DNA of 64,000 nucleotides, taken from contig OZ035960.1 of assembly GCA_964034945.1 (NCBI GenBank), forward strand, positions 101,796,733 through 101,860,732. Reading direction: 5' to 3'. The position numbers and the translations under genes were made by a program. Shown here piece after piece: positions 43,200-54,565 of the stretch (positions are counted from its first letter, which is position 1; each line of letters starts with the position of its first letter). Source of the stretch: Chrysopilus asiliformis (lineage: Eukaryota; Arthropoda; Insecta; Diptera; Rhagionidae). Below the pieces are notes generated by a model, which ran no database searches, was not told the DNA's origin, and saw nothing but the letters and a program-made list of their open reading frames with translations.

Positions 43200-46098
43200 A
43201 TGAAGTTCTCATCAGCTATTGTTTTGCTAGGTAAATTTTTTTTTGGTCAAATTTTGGAATTTGAATTTAGATTTTGGTAAAAAAAAACTATTTTTTTTTT
43301 AATTTTAGCATTTGTTGCCACATCCTTGGCCAAAAAGGATTGTGCAATTCCTTGCTTGTACAATGTTGGACCAAAAGTATGTGCCACTGATGGCCACGAA
43401 TACCGGCTATTCTCCGATGAATGCTTATTGAATCTTCAGAACTGCTATGATGACAACAGTATGTGATTTTTTTGTAATTCAATTGAATCTTAAGTTTTTA
43501 ATCGAATTTTCTCGGCAGAATGGCAGATTACTCGCATTGCTCAGTGCGTCGAACCATTGGAACAATTGTCCACTTCGATGTCCGCAGAACGGAAGAATTG
43601 CATGACTCCCTGCACTAAAGATCTGAGACCAGTTTGCGGATTCGATGGTGAACATTATCGAATTTTCGACAATGATTGCGTGATGCGAAATCAACACTGC
43701 GATGACAACCACGGTAATTTTACTGCACAAAAAATTTGGTCAAAATTTCGGTTTCAGGGCATCAAAAATTTGTCCAATCACATCCAAAATTTGGTCCCAA
43801 GCACTTCCAAAATTGGTCCAATCACATCCAAAATTTGGTTCATAGCGAATTCAAAGTTTGATCCAATACACATCCAAACTTTTGTCCCAAGCACTTCCAA
43901 AATGTAATCCAAGCGCATCCAAAATTTGATGCGAGTCACATTCCTGTGAATTTTGTGTCCCGCCCAAAAGAATTTCGAAAATCTTCTTCTAAATAAAGTT
44001 TTTTTTAACAAAATTGTGATCACCTTAAATTCCTCATTAACAGAATGGAAGAGAGCACAAATGGTCGACTGTGAAAAACGCTCAGAGTCTCCAGTTAAAA
44101 ATTGCGAAAAACCATGTGCACGAGACTACACGCCAGTATGCGGATCTGATGGAGCCCACTACAAAATGTTCAACAACGAATGCATGATGCAGAATCAGCA
44201 CTGCCAGGATGGCCACGGTAAGTTCTCAGGATAATTTACCATTCTTCAATACTGGAAAGTTATTTATTTCTTTCTCAAGCATGGACTCTAACTCGGATGT
44301 CCGACTGCATGATGCGCACCGAACCTCTCGAAACTAAGCAAAGTTGTGAAACTCCTTGCACCCGAGATTTGAGACCGGTTTGTGGATTCGATGGTGAACA
44401 TCACCGGGTTTTCAACAATGAGTGCATGATGAAAAACGAACATTGCGCAGATGGACACAGTGAGTAGATTTTAAACAAAAAAGGATTCAAGGATCACAAA
44501 ACTGACTTTTAAATATTCTTAGAATGGACTCGCTCAACGATGTCAGAGTGCTTGGTGCCAATCAACGCTGATGCGAAAAACTGCTTCAAGCCGTGCACAC
44601 GCGAATACATGCCCGTTTGCGGATTCGATGGAAAGTCTTACAAATTCTTTGATAATCACTGTATGATGTTGAACCAGCATTGCGAGGATGGCCACAGTAA
44701 GGAATTAATTAATTGTCCCTCATCTAGAATAACTAACAATTTTTGTTCTAAACTTGCAGAATGGATTGAATCCAAGATGGACAATTGCCAACAGCCAACA
44801 GAAACTCTGATCCAAACAGACGTCGATTGTCGCATTAACTGCCCAGCAATTTACTTGCCCGTTTGCGGTTTCGATGGCAAAGAATACAAAGTGTTCTCCA
44901 ACGAATGTAGGATGCGAGGAAGCGATTGTTACCGTCCAAGCAGTAAGAACTTCGGATCGACTCTAATCAGTCTACAAAGACTAAGTATCTTTATTTCTTT
45001 CTAGAATTCCACAAGGTAGCCATGAGCTTCTGTGACCAATCGAACAAACAACAAGAAGTCCTTGCCGTTGCCGATAATACAGACTGCCCCATTGCCTGCC
45101 CAGATATTTACATGCCAGTCTGTGGCTTCGATGGAAAGGAATACAAGGTTTTCGCAAGCGAATGCATGATGAAGGGCAACGATTGCTTCCGTCATGAGAG
45201 TAAGAACTTGCGGTTGGTTCTAATCGGTGTTCCGTAACTAACGCTCTTTATTTCCCAGAATTCCAAAAGGTAGCCATGAACTTGTGTGATCAATTGAGCC
45301 AACAACAAAATCAAGAGATCCTTGCCATTGACTCAGATTGTGTTTTCGCTTGTCCAGAAATTTATCTCCCAGTTTGCGGATTCGATGGTAAAGAATACAA
45401 AAAATTCTCCAACGATTGCTTCATGAAGGGAAGCAATTGTCACCGTCAAAACAGTAAGAATTTTTGCCTCATCATAATCTAATTTTGGTAACTCAAATCC
45501 GTATTGCGTCCTAGAATTCCAAAAGGTAGCCATGAGCTTCTGTGACGCCTCTTCCACTGAACAACTTAACACAGCAGTTTCCGCTGAATCCGATGATCTT
45601 GAACCCAACTGCAACTACGCTTGCCCCGACATCTATCTTCCAGTTTGCGGATTTGATGGTAAAGAAAGTAAAATATTCCCCAGCGAATGTGATATGGTCG
45701 GAGGTGGCTGCCGTCGTAATCGTAAGTTTTTTTTATCCTTTTTCATGACAAAAAGATTTTCAAAACTAAAAGTAATTTTCTCTCGTAGATTGGCAAAAGG
45801 TCCCAATGATGCACTGCACTGCTCGATCAGAAGTTTTGGCCGTTCAACAAGAAGAAGAGTGCCCCATGGTTTGCGATGATGTTTACGCTCCAGTTTGCGC
45901 TTTTGATGGCGAAAAGCATAAAGTATTTGCCAACCACTGCATGTTTGTCGCTGGAAACTGCCATGACAATCAAAGTAATGATTTTTTTCAAGAGGGTTTC
46001 AAAAACCCATTATTTAACCCAATTTTCTATACTTTTCAGAATGGAAGCTAACTCGACTCAATGATTGCGGAGACGTTTTCGATATTAATCACTTGTAA
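43200..46098 (+). CDS. Kazal-type protease inhibitor, 10 domains
   Basis: Twelve phase-1 exons: 43200-43230, 43309-43458, 43519-43713, 44044-44217, 44280-44459, 44523-44696, 44760-44942, 45005-45199, 45259-45453, 45515-45721, 45789-45974 and 46040-46098 (TAA), giving 642 residues. Exon 1 plus the start of exon 2 is the signal peptide (MKFSSAIVLLAFVATSLA). Exons 2-11 each carry five core Kazal cysteines, preceded (except in exon 2) by the sixth cysteine of the previous domain. The last exon (KWKLTRLNDCGDVFDINHL) supplies the final one. P1 residues in order: Y, K, R, R, R, A, D, E, D, D, so the front half looks trypsin-directed and the back half acidic. Exons 5-10 have close counterparts, introns included, in the divergent gene at 38287-40147. 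AATAAA at 46128-46133. Protease targets are unknown. Confidence 0.88.
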
Positions 46099-46302
46099 AA
46101 TGAATTCTTTGTAAGACTGCGCACTAAAATAAATTTTTAATAATTGCCAATAATAATAGTTTTTTACTTCTTCGAGTAATATTTTGAGAAAAACATTTTT
46201 TTACGGATAAGTTTACTTTTTAATACTTTCTTATACGAAGTACGAAGTATAATTAAGTACTCTGATAATGAAAAATTTCTACTTCTTAATTTTGCCTACA
46301 GT

Positions 46303-46532
46303 CTAAAGGCTAAACCACAATTACTCGTGCGTGCGTGCGGCATTATTTTGTTCTGGCATCTCGAGTTGTCACCGCGTCTAAAAGTAGAAACTGAGCCTAC
46401 TCTACGCGGCACGGACGCGGCAACGCGTCTGAGCAACGCGCAATTATGCATTTACTCATTTAAATGCGTAGTTTTTACCTTCACCGCGTGGGTGCCGCAC
46501 GGACGAACGCGTAATTGGGGTTTGGGCTTAAA
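46303..46532. mobile_element. ~230-bp degenerate MITE
   Basis: Imperfect inverted ends: AAAGGCTAAACCACAATTAC on the left and the complement of TTTAAGCCCAAACCCCAATT on the right, then GTGCGTGCGTGCGG / CCGCACGGACGAACGC. The interior is GC-rich. Boundaries approximate. Confidence 0.65.
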
Positions 46533-46599
46533 GCTCAAAACACATTCGGCGCAGGTAGCATTTTACTGCTAGGGTTGTCAGCACTGCGTTTTCGGAGCG

Positions 46600-47125
46600 T
46601 ATAATGCGCTTTTTGTTCCCAAAGTTATAATTGCTCATAATTTTCGAGAGATTTTCAAAAAACTGATTTTTTTCAAATATCTTGTTAACCGTTAAAGATA
46701 TGTATAAACCGTTAAAGCAAAAATGTAGAAACATTTATAGCATTTAAATTTTATTATAATCATTTTTCCCAAAAACGCACAGGTTTCGAGAATTTTTCAA
46801 ATATTGCATGGGAGGTCCCCGTTATAACTACCGTCACTTTTCCAAAAGTTGATAGAAAACTGCGATTTTTGCAAAACTTATTTACAAAAAATTTCAAGTC
46901 GTTAGGTTAACGCGTTCTCGAGTTATTTAAGATACGTAAAACGGACAGACCCACAAACCTACAAACCGACAGATCGACAAACAGACAGACCGACAGACAG
47001 ATGCACGGACGTCCTCATAATTTTGCCTGAAACGGATTTCATACTGATCGGAAATCTTCTATCTGCCCCCGTTCTCGAGTCGGTCTCCATCATGAAAGCA
47101 ATACTTTCCCTCAATAGAAGAATAA
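46600..47125 (+). repeat. Dispersed repeat family D, copy 2
   Basis: Same order of segments as copy 1, without the piggyBac-like insert: 'accgttaaagatatgtataa', 'ttccaaaagttgatagaaaa', a GACAGACCGACAGACAG core, 'cctcataattttgcctgaaa', 'gttctcgagtcggtctccat'. Confidence 0.75.
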
Positions 47126-49014
47126 TAAATACTTAGTAGGACCATGGTTCTGGAACGCCTCGGTTTATGAACGATACTCGTGAACGCCCCGGTTTGTGAA
47201 CGATATTCAGGAAAGGGTTTTAAATTACAAACCGAGTTTCCACTAGAATTTTTTACCAATAAAGAGAAGAGGTTAACTTACGAATTTTACTAAATCCACC
47301 CAATTTTTTTTTTAATTCGTGATAAATCAAGAAAACTGCTACTAAAACATTTTCATTTTTTCAAGAAAATATAATTACTTACAAAAGTACGATAAACTTT
47401 GACTTTAAAATATTTGTATTAATTTTTTGAGTTTTAATCCATCTAGAAAAGCGATTGCAGCTTTTTTATCAATCTAAAAAAAACTGCAATCGTTTTTTGT
47501 TTGGTCTTTGTTGTTTTTTTTATTCTTTCACAATTTAAAAAGAAAATCTGACATAATATTTAGATTATTTTTTTCATTTCTCAATTAAAATAAAAACGAT
47601 TCAGACAAAGTGGTGTGAACTTGATTATCATATCACAACAACAACATTTCCTCATCGCGGAATCGTGATATTTTTAAACATTTCTTCGATCATGGCAATC
47701 AAATTTATCAAAAAAAAAGAGATTGTAAGGAAATTGTAAGCACGACTTGATTCCAGGTAATATTTTCTCAAATGTTTCTCAATTGGACCACTTTACTTAT
47801 AGATAATAAGACAATAATATAATCGAACATCAAAGTGATAAAAAGAGCAGATTACGAGGGCGGTAACCGATTGGCTTATCTTGATTCACACAAAATCAAA
47901 TCTGGTCTTTGTATTAAAAAAAAATTAAATCTTTTATTTATATGCTTCTCTCGAAATAAATTTTCTATTTATTTGTACCGGAAATTTTAATTCAATTGAA
48001 TCAAAGGAAGAAAAATTGTTACGGAACCCTCAGTCAGATTTCGTCTCGAAGTGTAGTTCGAAGTGTGATGCCCCCCAATGGAGTGGGTATTAATTAAAAG
48101 AACTATTTTGAAACGAACTTCAGACTTGAGTTGATCTTTTCTGAATAAAACTTTTAATTTCAGTTAATTTAAAAACACATATTCGTCAACAGAGAGTGAA
48201 AACTAATATTTATCTCTAGCTTAATAAATTTTTTTTTCAAACATGCACAAAAATGTTGTTTATTCAAATGCAAGCAAAAAATACTTAATTTAATTCCCAG
48301 ACAGAAAGTAAACAAAAAAATCAGTTGGTAAATAAGTGAAAAAATCCATGAAAATTGAAAATTTAATCAAAAATTAAACTCAAGGTGTAAGCATTTCATC
48401 GTTTCGATCAATTTGCGATAAGTCTAAACAACAATCACAAACTGGAGATAATATTTTCTCTCTCAAAATGGTCATTTTATCAACAGAGTCGAGAGCTAAT
48501 AACAAAAATCGGTACATTTATTTTGCATATGGTTTGTATAGTTTTTGCTGTTTTTGTAAGAAGCTGCTGAAATTTGACAAGAAGAAGAAAAAAAGAATTG
48601 GTTCATCGACAATCGCCCCCTTGCAACAGAAATGAGTTTGAATTATTTAATCCTAATTTAAATATTTAATTTAAAGTTCCCGCCATGTTCTTTGTCCATG
48701 GACCAGTTCCCTTTTTGGCCGCGCGCGGCGCCACGTCCTACTTACGCGGAAAAGTTGCTTTTTTAGCCGCCAGGTGGCGTTATAGTCATCAGAATTGTGT
48801 GTCCAAGCTAACAATTTGTCTAGACAGGAACCATGATTTTATTAGTTCACAATAAATATTTAGTTCACAATAAATAGAAAATGCTGTTACTTTAAAAAAA
48901 TCATCAACCGACTTTTCAAAAGCACAAACATTATTTTCTCAATAAATAGAAAATAACAGATCCCCATAATGGACTTTTTCCAAAAAGTTTCCCGTTCTCG
49001 AGTCAAAAATTTAA
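47126..49014. other. Non-coding spacer
   Basis: A two-copy repeat of about 30 bp ('aacgcctcggtttatgaacg' / 'aacgccccggtttgtgaacg') lies at 47153-47210. At 48680-48785 a GC-rich patch (GGCCGCGCGCGGCGCC) stands out in AT-rich DNA, perhaps the end of an element. The rest is AT-rich with no gene recognised. Confidence 0.4.
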
Positions 49015-49090
49015 TTAACACTAGATTACCCAAGCAAGTCATTTTGACTGCTTTTTAATTTCAATCAGAAAAACAATTATGTATATAATA

Positions 49091-49482
49091 GTTGCGTTTT
49101 TTTAATGTTCTAGAACACGGAACATTAAAAAAACGATCCAGAGTAAGAGGGAAATTTCATTGAGTTCGAATGGCAACTAACTTCACATTGGTTACATCAG
49201 TAGGCCGTTACTGCTATATTTTCTTGATATAATCACGATTCGCTATCTCCAATGATTAAAACTATTTCGCTGTCGAACAGAACCAACAAACCACCAACAC
49301 AAAATCCTCAATTGAGAATAAAATGTCAGATTTATTATGTTGAAGTTAGCAGCATTTCATTACCGTACATTACCGTATAAAATTTCCCTTTGTTCCAAGC
49401 GCTGTTCGAGATGAAAAGGTGGTGCAGGATTTTGTATGGAAAGCTTGTTCTGAACTGCTTCAGAACATTAAAAAAACGCAAC
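49091..49482. mobile_element. 392-bp MITE with GTTGCGTTTTTTTAATG ends
   Basis: Inverted ends GTTGCGTTTTTTTAATGTTC, flanked by TA on both sides. A second, partial terminal copy lies at about 49120 ('ggaacattaaaaaaacga'). No coding capacity. Confidence 0.8.
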
Positions 49483-49586
49483 TAATAACACAATTTGTTA
49501 GAATTGTGTGACTTTTTGTACAACATATAAATGCGTTTATTAATAATTGTAGTTACCTCCCCCCTCCTTCATTTCCGGTATATATA

Positions 49587-49952
49587 CAGCCATGTTCAAA
49601 AGTGTTAGGCACCATTTCAAAATCAATTTTTTCCTGTTTACGTGTATATAATATGATAGTGAAACAATGTGATTTTAAGAATATCAAAATTTATTTATCT
49701 GACTAATATTAGGTGGGCCCACTCCTAGCCCCTATTACAGCAGCGAGTCTTTTCGGCATTGTCGCTACAAGCCTATTTTCGTGTCGTCACTTATAAAATC
49801 CCATTCCTCCTGAATAGCCCTTTTCAGGATATCTTCTGATGTTATTTTTGTGTTTCCGGATATTTTTCTTCAAAATACTCCACAAATGCTCTATCAAAAT
49901 CTATGATTTCTTTGTAAAAAATGGTGTTGCCTAACACTTTTGAACATGGCTG
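49587..49952 (-). pseudogene. Tc1 transposon remnant with broken transposase end
   Basis: Perfect inverted ends CAGCCATGTTCAAAAGTGTT flanked by TA. Read on the minus strand, the interior shows the C-terminal part of a Tc1-type transposase: LWSILKKNIRK-like sequence, then, across frame changes and stops, EEWDFISDD and VATMPKRLAAVIGARSGPT. The N-terminal and catalytic parts are deleted, so it is an inactive internal-deletion relic. Confidence 0.82.
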
Positions 49953-50034
49953 TATATGTGTTATACCTATATTGCCAAAAGCAGTCATTTTGACTGCTTG
50001 ACTTCCTTGGGCAATCTAGTGTTAAGAAGAAAAT

Positions 50035-50865
50035 TGTCAAATACTCTATGATAGCTTGAAGCAAAATTTTGATAGTAACTTCAAAATTTGATTGGATTTT
50101 CTTTAAATGATTTCAATTGAAACTTGATCATATAGAGGTTTATTAGATTTAGTGTACCGTTTACACCCCATCGAACCAATAATCGGACACAAAAATGAAC
50201 TACAACCCAGGGTGTTGGGGATGACAAAAGATTTTGATTTCCGAATGTCCGTCCGTCTATTTGTCTGTCCGTCTGTGTGTCCGTCTGTCTGTCCATCTGT
50301 CTGTCCGTCTGTTCGTCTGTCCGTCTGTTTGTCTGTCCGTCTATCTGTATGTCTGTTTGTTCGTCTGTGAACACCATAACTTTCGAAAGGAATGAGCTAG
50401 AGACTTGAAATAGTTACATTTCTCGTAAATGGTACGGCTAAGTTCTTGAGCGATCAAAATCGGACCATTTCTTCCTCCTCCCCCATACAAACGAAACCAT
50501 TTTTTGTCATTTTCTAATACATAAATCATTCGCGCATCAAAATCCAGTTGCACCACTTCTTTTTCTCTCCCGGCATTAAAATTGAATACTTTTTTTCTCG
50601 AAAACAGTGCATAGTATCCAAAAATTGTGTTTGATTTTACATAACCGTTCCATCCATCAAAATTCAATCAGACTACTCCTTCCCTTTCCCATAAAAGTGG
50701 ATTGTTTTAAATTAAAAAAATTGTCTGTCCTCATATAGAGTATTTGACGATTGGCCCTTGAAAATTGTAGCTTTTCTTATGTTTAAATAAAAATTTTGCC
50801 TGTCCTCATATAGAGTATTTGTCAATTAGCCCCTGACAATTCTATAGAAGTTCTGTCGTAGCTTT
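50035..50865 (-). repeat. (GTCY)n repeat, subfamily A
   Basis: Long reverse copy with an expanded GTCC/GTCT/GTTT microsatellite (50247-50365), 'taacgaa'-type and 'atgagctagagacttgaaat' segments, and a terminal 'agcttttcttatgtt' at about 50780, followed by a partial second end. Confidence 0.82.
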
Positions 50866-51065
50866 TCTTATGTTTTTACGCATAGTTTTCTGGAAAAACA
50901 GGGAAAATCTCAATTAAGATTTTGAATGTGTCAACGGGGAAGGAGTGGTCCGATTTTGTCCATACAAAAATTATTTTGCGAAAAATAAAATAAAAATTCA
51001 AGTCTCTAGCTCAATTCGTTCGAGAGTTATTGTGGTCACAGACGAATACAAAGGCGAACATTCGA
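50800..51065 (-). repeat. ~250-bp duplicated block, copy 1
   Basis: 'ctcatatagagtatttgtca', 'aatctcaattaagattttga', 'gtcaacggggaaggagtggt', 'aagtctctagctcaattcgt'. It matches 51658-51910 almost base for base. Confidence 0.75.
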
Positions 51066-51657
51066 ATTTCAATCAATGTTTTTTTGTAGTTCGTAGTGTG
51101 TGTATTTTTATTTGTTTTGTTCAACGATTGGTTCTATGCGTTATAAATTGTATGACAATAATTACAAAATACTTTCATTAGGGCTATAAAAAGAGTCAAT
51201 TATAAAACTGTAAACTACAATTATACAAATGAACCAGAAACAACTTCAACAGTGATCAATCGAACCAGTTTCTAATACTAACCGAAGAAATACTAGAGAC
51301 ACCTGAAAATTCCACACGAAGTGAAATACTGAAACTTTCATTTTCTTAAGATAAATTGGTGCACAATACGAAAGGTGCATTTCAGTATTTAAAATAGGTT
51401 ATGCTTTGAATAAATGCAAGTTGATCTGCCCACGCGTACTTGCCTCAATATCTAATCCCATATATAGCGTTCAGATGTATCTACTCTTACCACATATGCA
51501 ATTGCATATTATACCACGTCACATTTCACTTTCAAATGTGCTTAAATGAAACAGCTGATAGTTTTTTAAATAAAATATTTTTTTATCACACAACTTACAT
51601 TTTAATATTTTTTTTTTTTGCAATACCGAATTCCCCAAAAATACCCTTGAAAATTAT
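51066..51657. other. Non-coding DNA between the two duplicated blocks
   Basis: AT-rich, no gene recognised. A possible short transcript-like feature (TATA words) is not convincing. Confidence 0.3.
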
Positions 51658-51910
51658 AGTCTCTCCTCATATAGAGTATTTGCCGATTAGCCCCTAACAA
51701 TTCTATTGAAATTCCATCTTGGCTTTTCTTATGTTTGTACGCATAGTTTTCTAGAAAATTACGGAAAATCTCAATTAAGATTTTGAATGTGTCAACGGGG
51801 AAGGAGTGGTCCGATATTGTCCATACCAGATTTAATTTGCGAAAAATAAAATAAAAATCCAAGTCTCTAGCTCAGATCGTTCGAGAGTTATTGCGGTCAC
51901 AGACGAACAC
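51658..51910 (-). repeat. ~250-bp duplicated block, copy 2
   Basis: Near-identical to 50807-51060, in direct orientation about 850 bp apart. The poly-T plus GCAATACGAATTCCCCAAAA sequence before it (51605-51640) also recurs right after it (51935-51970), so the copy is bracketed by a second direct repeat. Confidence 0.75.
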
Positions 51911-51970
51911 AAAGACGATTTATCATTTTATTTATTTTTTTTTTTTTGCAATACGAATTCCCCAAAATTT

Positions 51971-52640
51971 TCAAACCTTTGATTTTAGAAAAATTATTTT
52001 AACACAAAATTTTAAATAGAACATTTTTTTTTCTTCAATATAATTTTGGTATAAGATTTTCAGTTACATGAAAAGAATGAAGTAAAAAAAGATTACATGT
52101 TGCTGAAAAGTTTTCGCAACTTCAAAAGTTCATTTACCCAAAAGTGGCTATACAGAAAAATACCAAATTCTTGGGGTTTTCACATTTTTTTAACATAAAA
52201 GCAACAAATTGTAAAACAATGAAACATTTTAACAAAAAGTGAAACACGAGACTAGAAAAAAAACCAACTTGAATGACATTTTTTTAATTGCATGAAGCCA
52301 ATCAAATGCGTGTATATGTCTTGTAATATTAAAGCCATCATTTATTGACCCAACTGTGACCGGTCGACCGATAATAATGACTCCCCTATACTAATTCAGC
52401 AAAAAGTGGCAGACAGGAGAGTGGAATCCCACCAAACCAGTTTAAAAAATGTTTTTCCAAGAAATTTCCATGAAAAAATTGGTAGTCTCCAGTGCAAAAA
52501 AAAAATTGAAACCTTTTCTGAACCGAATCTTTGAAGTTAAAGGGTATTTTCTAGACAACCCCTAGAATCTCCAACAAAGCTTTTAAATCTATTATATATT
52601 TTCGTTTTTCAGCAACGTTTAGTAGATCGTCAGCACATAC
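51971..52640. other. Non-coding spacer
   Basis: AT-rich. No recognisable gene, RNA or element. Confidence 0.35.
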
Positions 52641-52642
52641 TA

Positions 52643-53120
52643 AAGCGCAAAGTACAATTGGACCGACACAACATTTACGGCGACAGATTACGGTGACAGA
52701 TTACGGCAACAATGTTGTCCTCCGTATACAATTGCGCACACTTTGTTGTTTCAAACGTCATTTGTTTTCCATTTGATTTTGACAATTGAACGGTGAGCCA
52801 CATACTTTTTGTTACCTATTATCATACCCATTAGGAATGTAAATGTAAACAACACAACATACGAACTATATTTCCTAATACTTTCTTTAATTTCCCCTTG
52901 AGTGATTAAATGTAGATCTTATGACGCTCCCATAAGATCTCATTTTGAATCAATCATGAAATTTTGACGGCAAGCTGATCGACAAAAGTTAAATTCGATT
53001 GAACTTTTAACGACGACAAAGTTGGTCGGATTGATTGTATACAGAAGCATAGGGTGCTATGAGTTTAAAATCTGAAATATCGCCGTAAATGTTGTGTCGG
53101 GCCAATTGTATCCGGCCTTA
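52643..53120. mobile_element. ~478-bp inverted-repeat element
   Basis: Left TACAATTGGACCGACACAAC and right complement TACAATTGGCCCGACACAAC begin arms of about 35 bp ending in ATTTACGGCG; GTGACAGATTACGG words follow. Outer boundaries uncertain; no coding capacity. Confidence 0.75.
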
Positions 53121-53146
53121 AGGCGATATTTTAGAGCACTCGAATG

Positions 53147-53293
53147 CAGACGCGTATCCAGGATTTCGTTTCGGAGGGGGGCTTGGTTCTAGAACTCTCA
53201 GGAAACAATTTTTTTTTTTGGCGATGGACCAAAATTTCGGGGGTGGGGAGGGGGGTGCTTGAGCTCCAAGCCCCCCCTCTGGGTACGGGCCTG
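53147..53293. mobile_element. 147-bp hAT MITE with perfect 8-bp duplication
   Basis: Ends CAGACGCGTATCCAGG and the complement of CAGGCCCGTACCCAGA, then GGAGGGGGGCTTGG on both sides. Flanked by CTCGAATG at 53139-53146 and 53294-53301, an exact 8-bp duplication typical of hAT. Confidence 0.92.
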
Positions 53294-53394
53294 CTCGAAT
53301 GATTCGGTCGGTTCGGGAGTTGGGTCGTAAAGCACGAGGTTTGGGGTTTAATTCCGCGTCGGGATTTTTTCTAATTATTCAATTATTTTTATAC

Positions 53395-54160
53395 TCTATA
53401 TGATATATCGTATAAGAGTGTATTAGATTTAGTATACCGTTTGTAACGCATCGAACCAATCATCGGAAACAAAGATTAACTACACCATGGTGTTAGAATT
53501 GACAAAAGATTTTGATTTCCGCATTTCCGTCCGTATTTCCGTCTCGCAGTCCGTCTGTCTGTCCGTGATCACCATAACTTTCGAAAGGATTGAGCCAGAG
53601 ACTTGAAATTTTGTATAATTTTTTAATTGCATGAATGGCTCGGCTAAGTTCTTAAACGGGCAAAATTGGACCATTCCTTCCCCTCTCCCGGATACAAACG
53701 AAACAGTTGTCTTACAATTTTCTCGAAAACGGTGAGTCATGTTGAAAAATTTATAAAGGTGAAATGTGTTTAAAATATAATTTTACATAACTCATCCCTA
53801 CATCAAAATCCCTCTCCCCCTCCCTCTCCCTCTCCTTCTCCCTCTCCCTCTCCCTCTCCTTCTCCCTCTCCCATACAAATTGAATACATTTTTTCTCTTT
53901 TCTCGAAAACTGTGCATCGCATCGAAAAATTTATAATAATGAAATCTGTTTAGAATATAATTTTACATAACTTATCTATACATCAAAATCTAGTTGGACC
54001 ACTCCTCCTCCCCCATACAAATTGTACACTTTCTTTATTTTCTCAAAAACGATGAGTTGTATTTAAAAATTTATAACGGTATAATCTGTTTAGAATATTA
54101 TGATAACTATTCCACACATCAAAATTCAATCTAACCACTCCTTTCCCCCAGGAGTGACCA
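53395..54160 (-). repeat. (GTCY)n repeat, subfamily A, with CCCTCT tract
   Basis: Reverse copy ('atcgtataagagtgtattag', 'ctacaccatggtgttagaat', a short GTCC/GTCT core, 'aaaggattgagccagagact'). The usual 'cctccccca' segment has expanded into a CCCTCT/CCTTCT hexamer tract at about 53811-53870. Confidence 0.82.
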
Positions 54161-54560
54161 AGAGGCGGTTTTAATGATCGCATATTGACATATTTTCGAT
54201 AAATTCAAATAAGGTGTCGATTAAATAGAATATTAAAAATAATTAGCTATATATACCATATGTGGTGTGATGGAAAAACTTTTAACATATCTTTGTTGGA
54301 ATTTCTAATTGAAATCAATCGATTCAATTACAATTTTAAAGACCTATTTTGCTTAGAATTTTAGGAGTGACAAATAATAGGCGGATACGTACTCTAATTT
54401 AGTTCAAATTTATGCAATGTTTGGTTTTGTGTGCTAAGGAAAATATACGCTGAACTTCAAATATCTACACCACACACATGATTCTTTAATCAAACAGGGT
54501 ATAAATATATACAATACATCAATAACGTCACGAACATTGCAAATAGGGCACCAAACCATT
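54161..54560. other. Non-coding spacer
   Basis: AT-rich. No gene or element recognised. Confidence 0.35.
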
Positions 54561-54565
54561 AAAAA

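Larger units (their letters stand above)
49019..50021. mobile_element. ~1.0-kb TTAA-flanked (piggyBac-like) composite
   Basis: Ends CACTAGATTACCCAAG and the complement of CACTAGATTGCCCAAG, each followed inside by AAGTCATTTTGACTGC-type words. Flanked by TTAA (49015-49018, 50022-50025). It contains two further elements (49091-49482 and 49587-49952). No piggyBac transposase seen. Confidence 0.82.

Noticed and set aside
43778..44023. Open frames in the 43714-44043 intron of the 10-domain Kazal gene
   Set aside because: The intron holds a short degenerate repeat ('ccaatcacatccaaaatttg'); the frames come from that repeat.
51440..51697. Short open frames next to poly-T tracts as a possible small gene
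   Set aside because: Low-complexity, overlaps the duplicated repeat block, no family resemblance.
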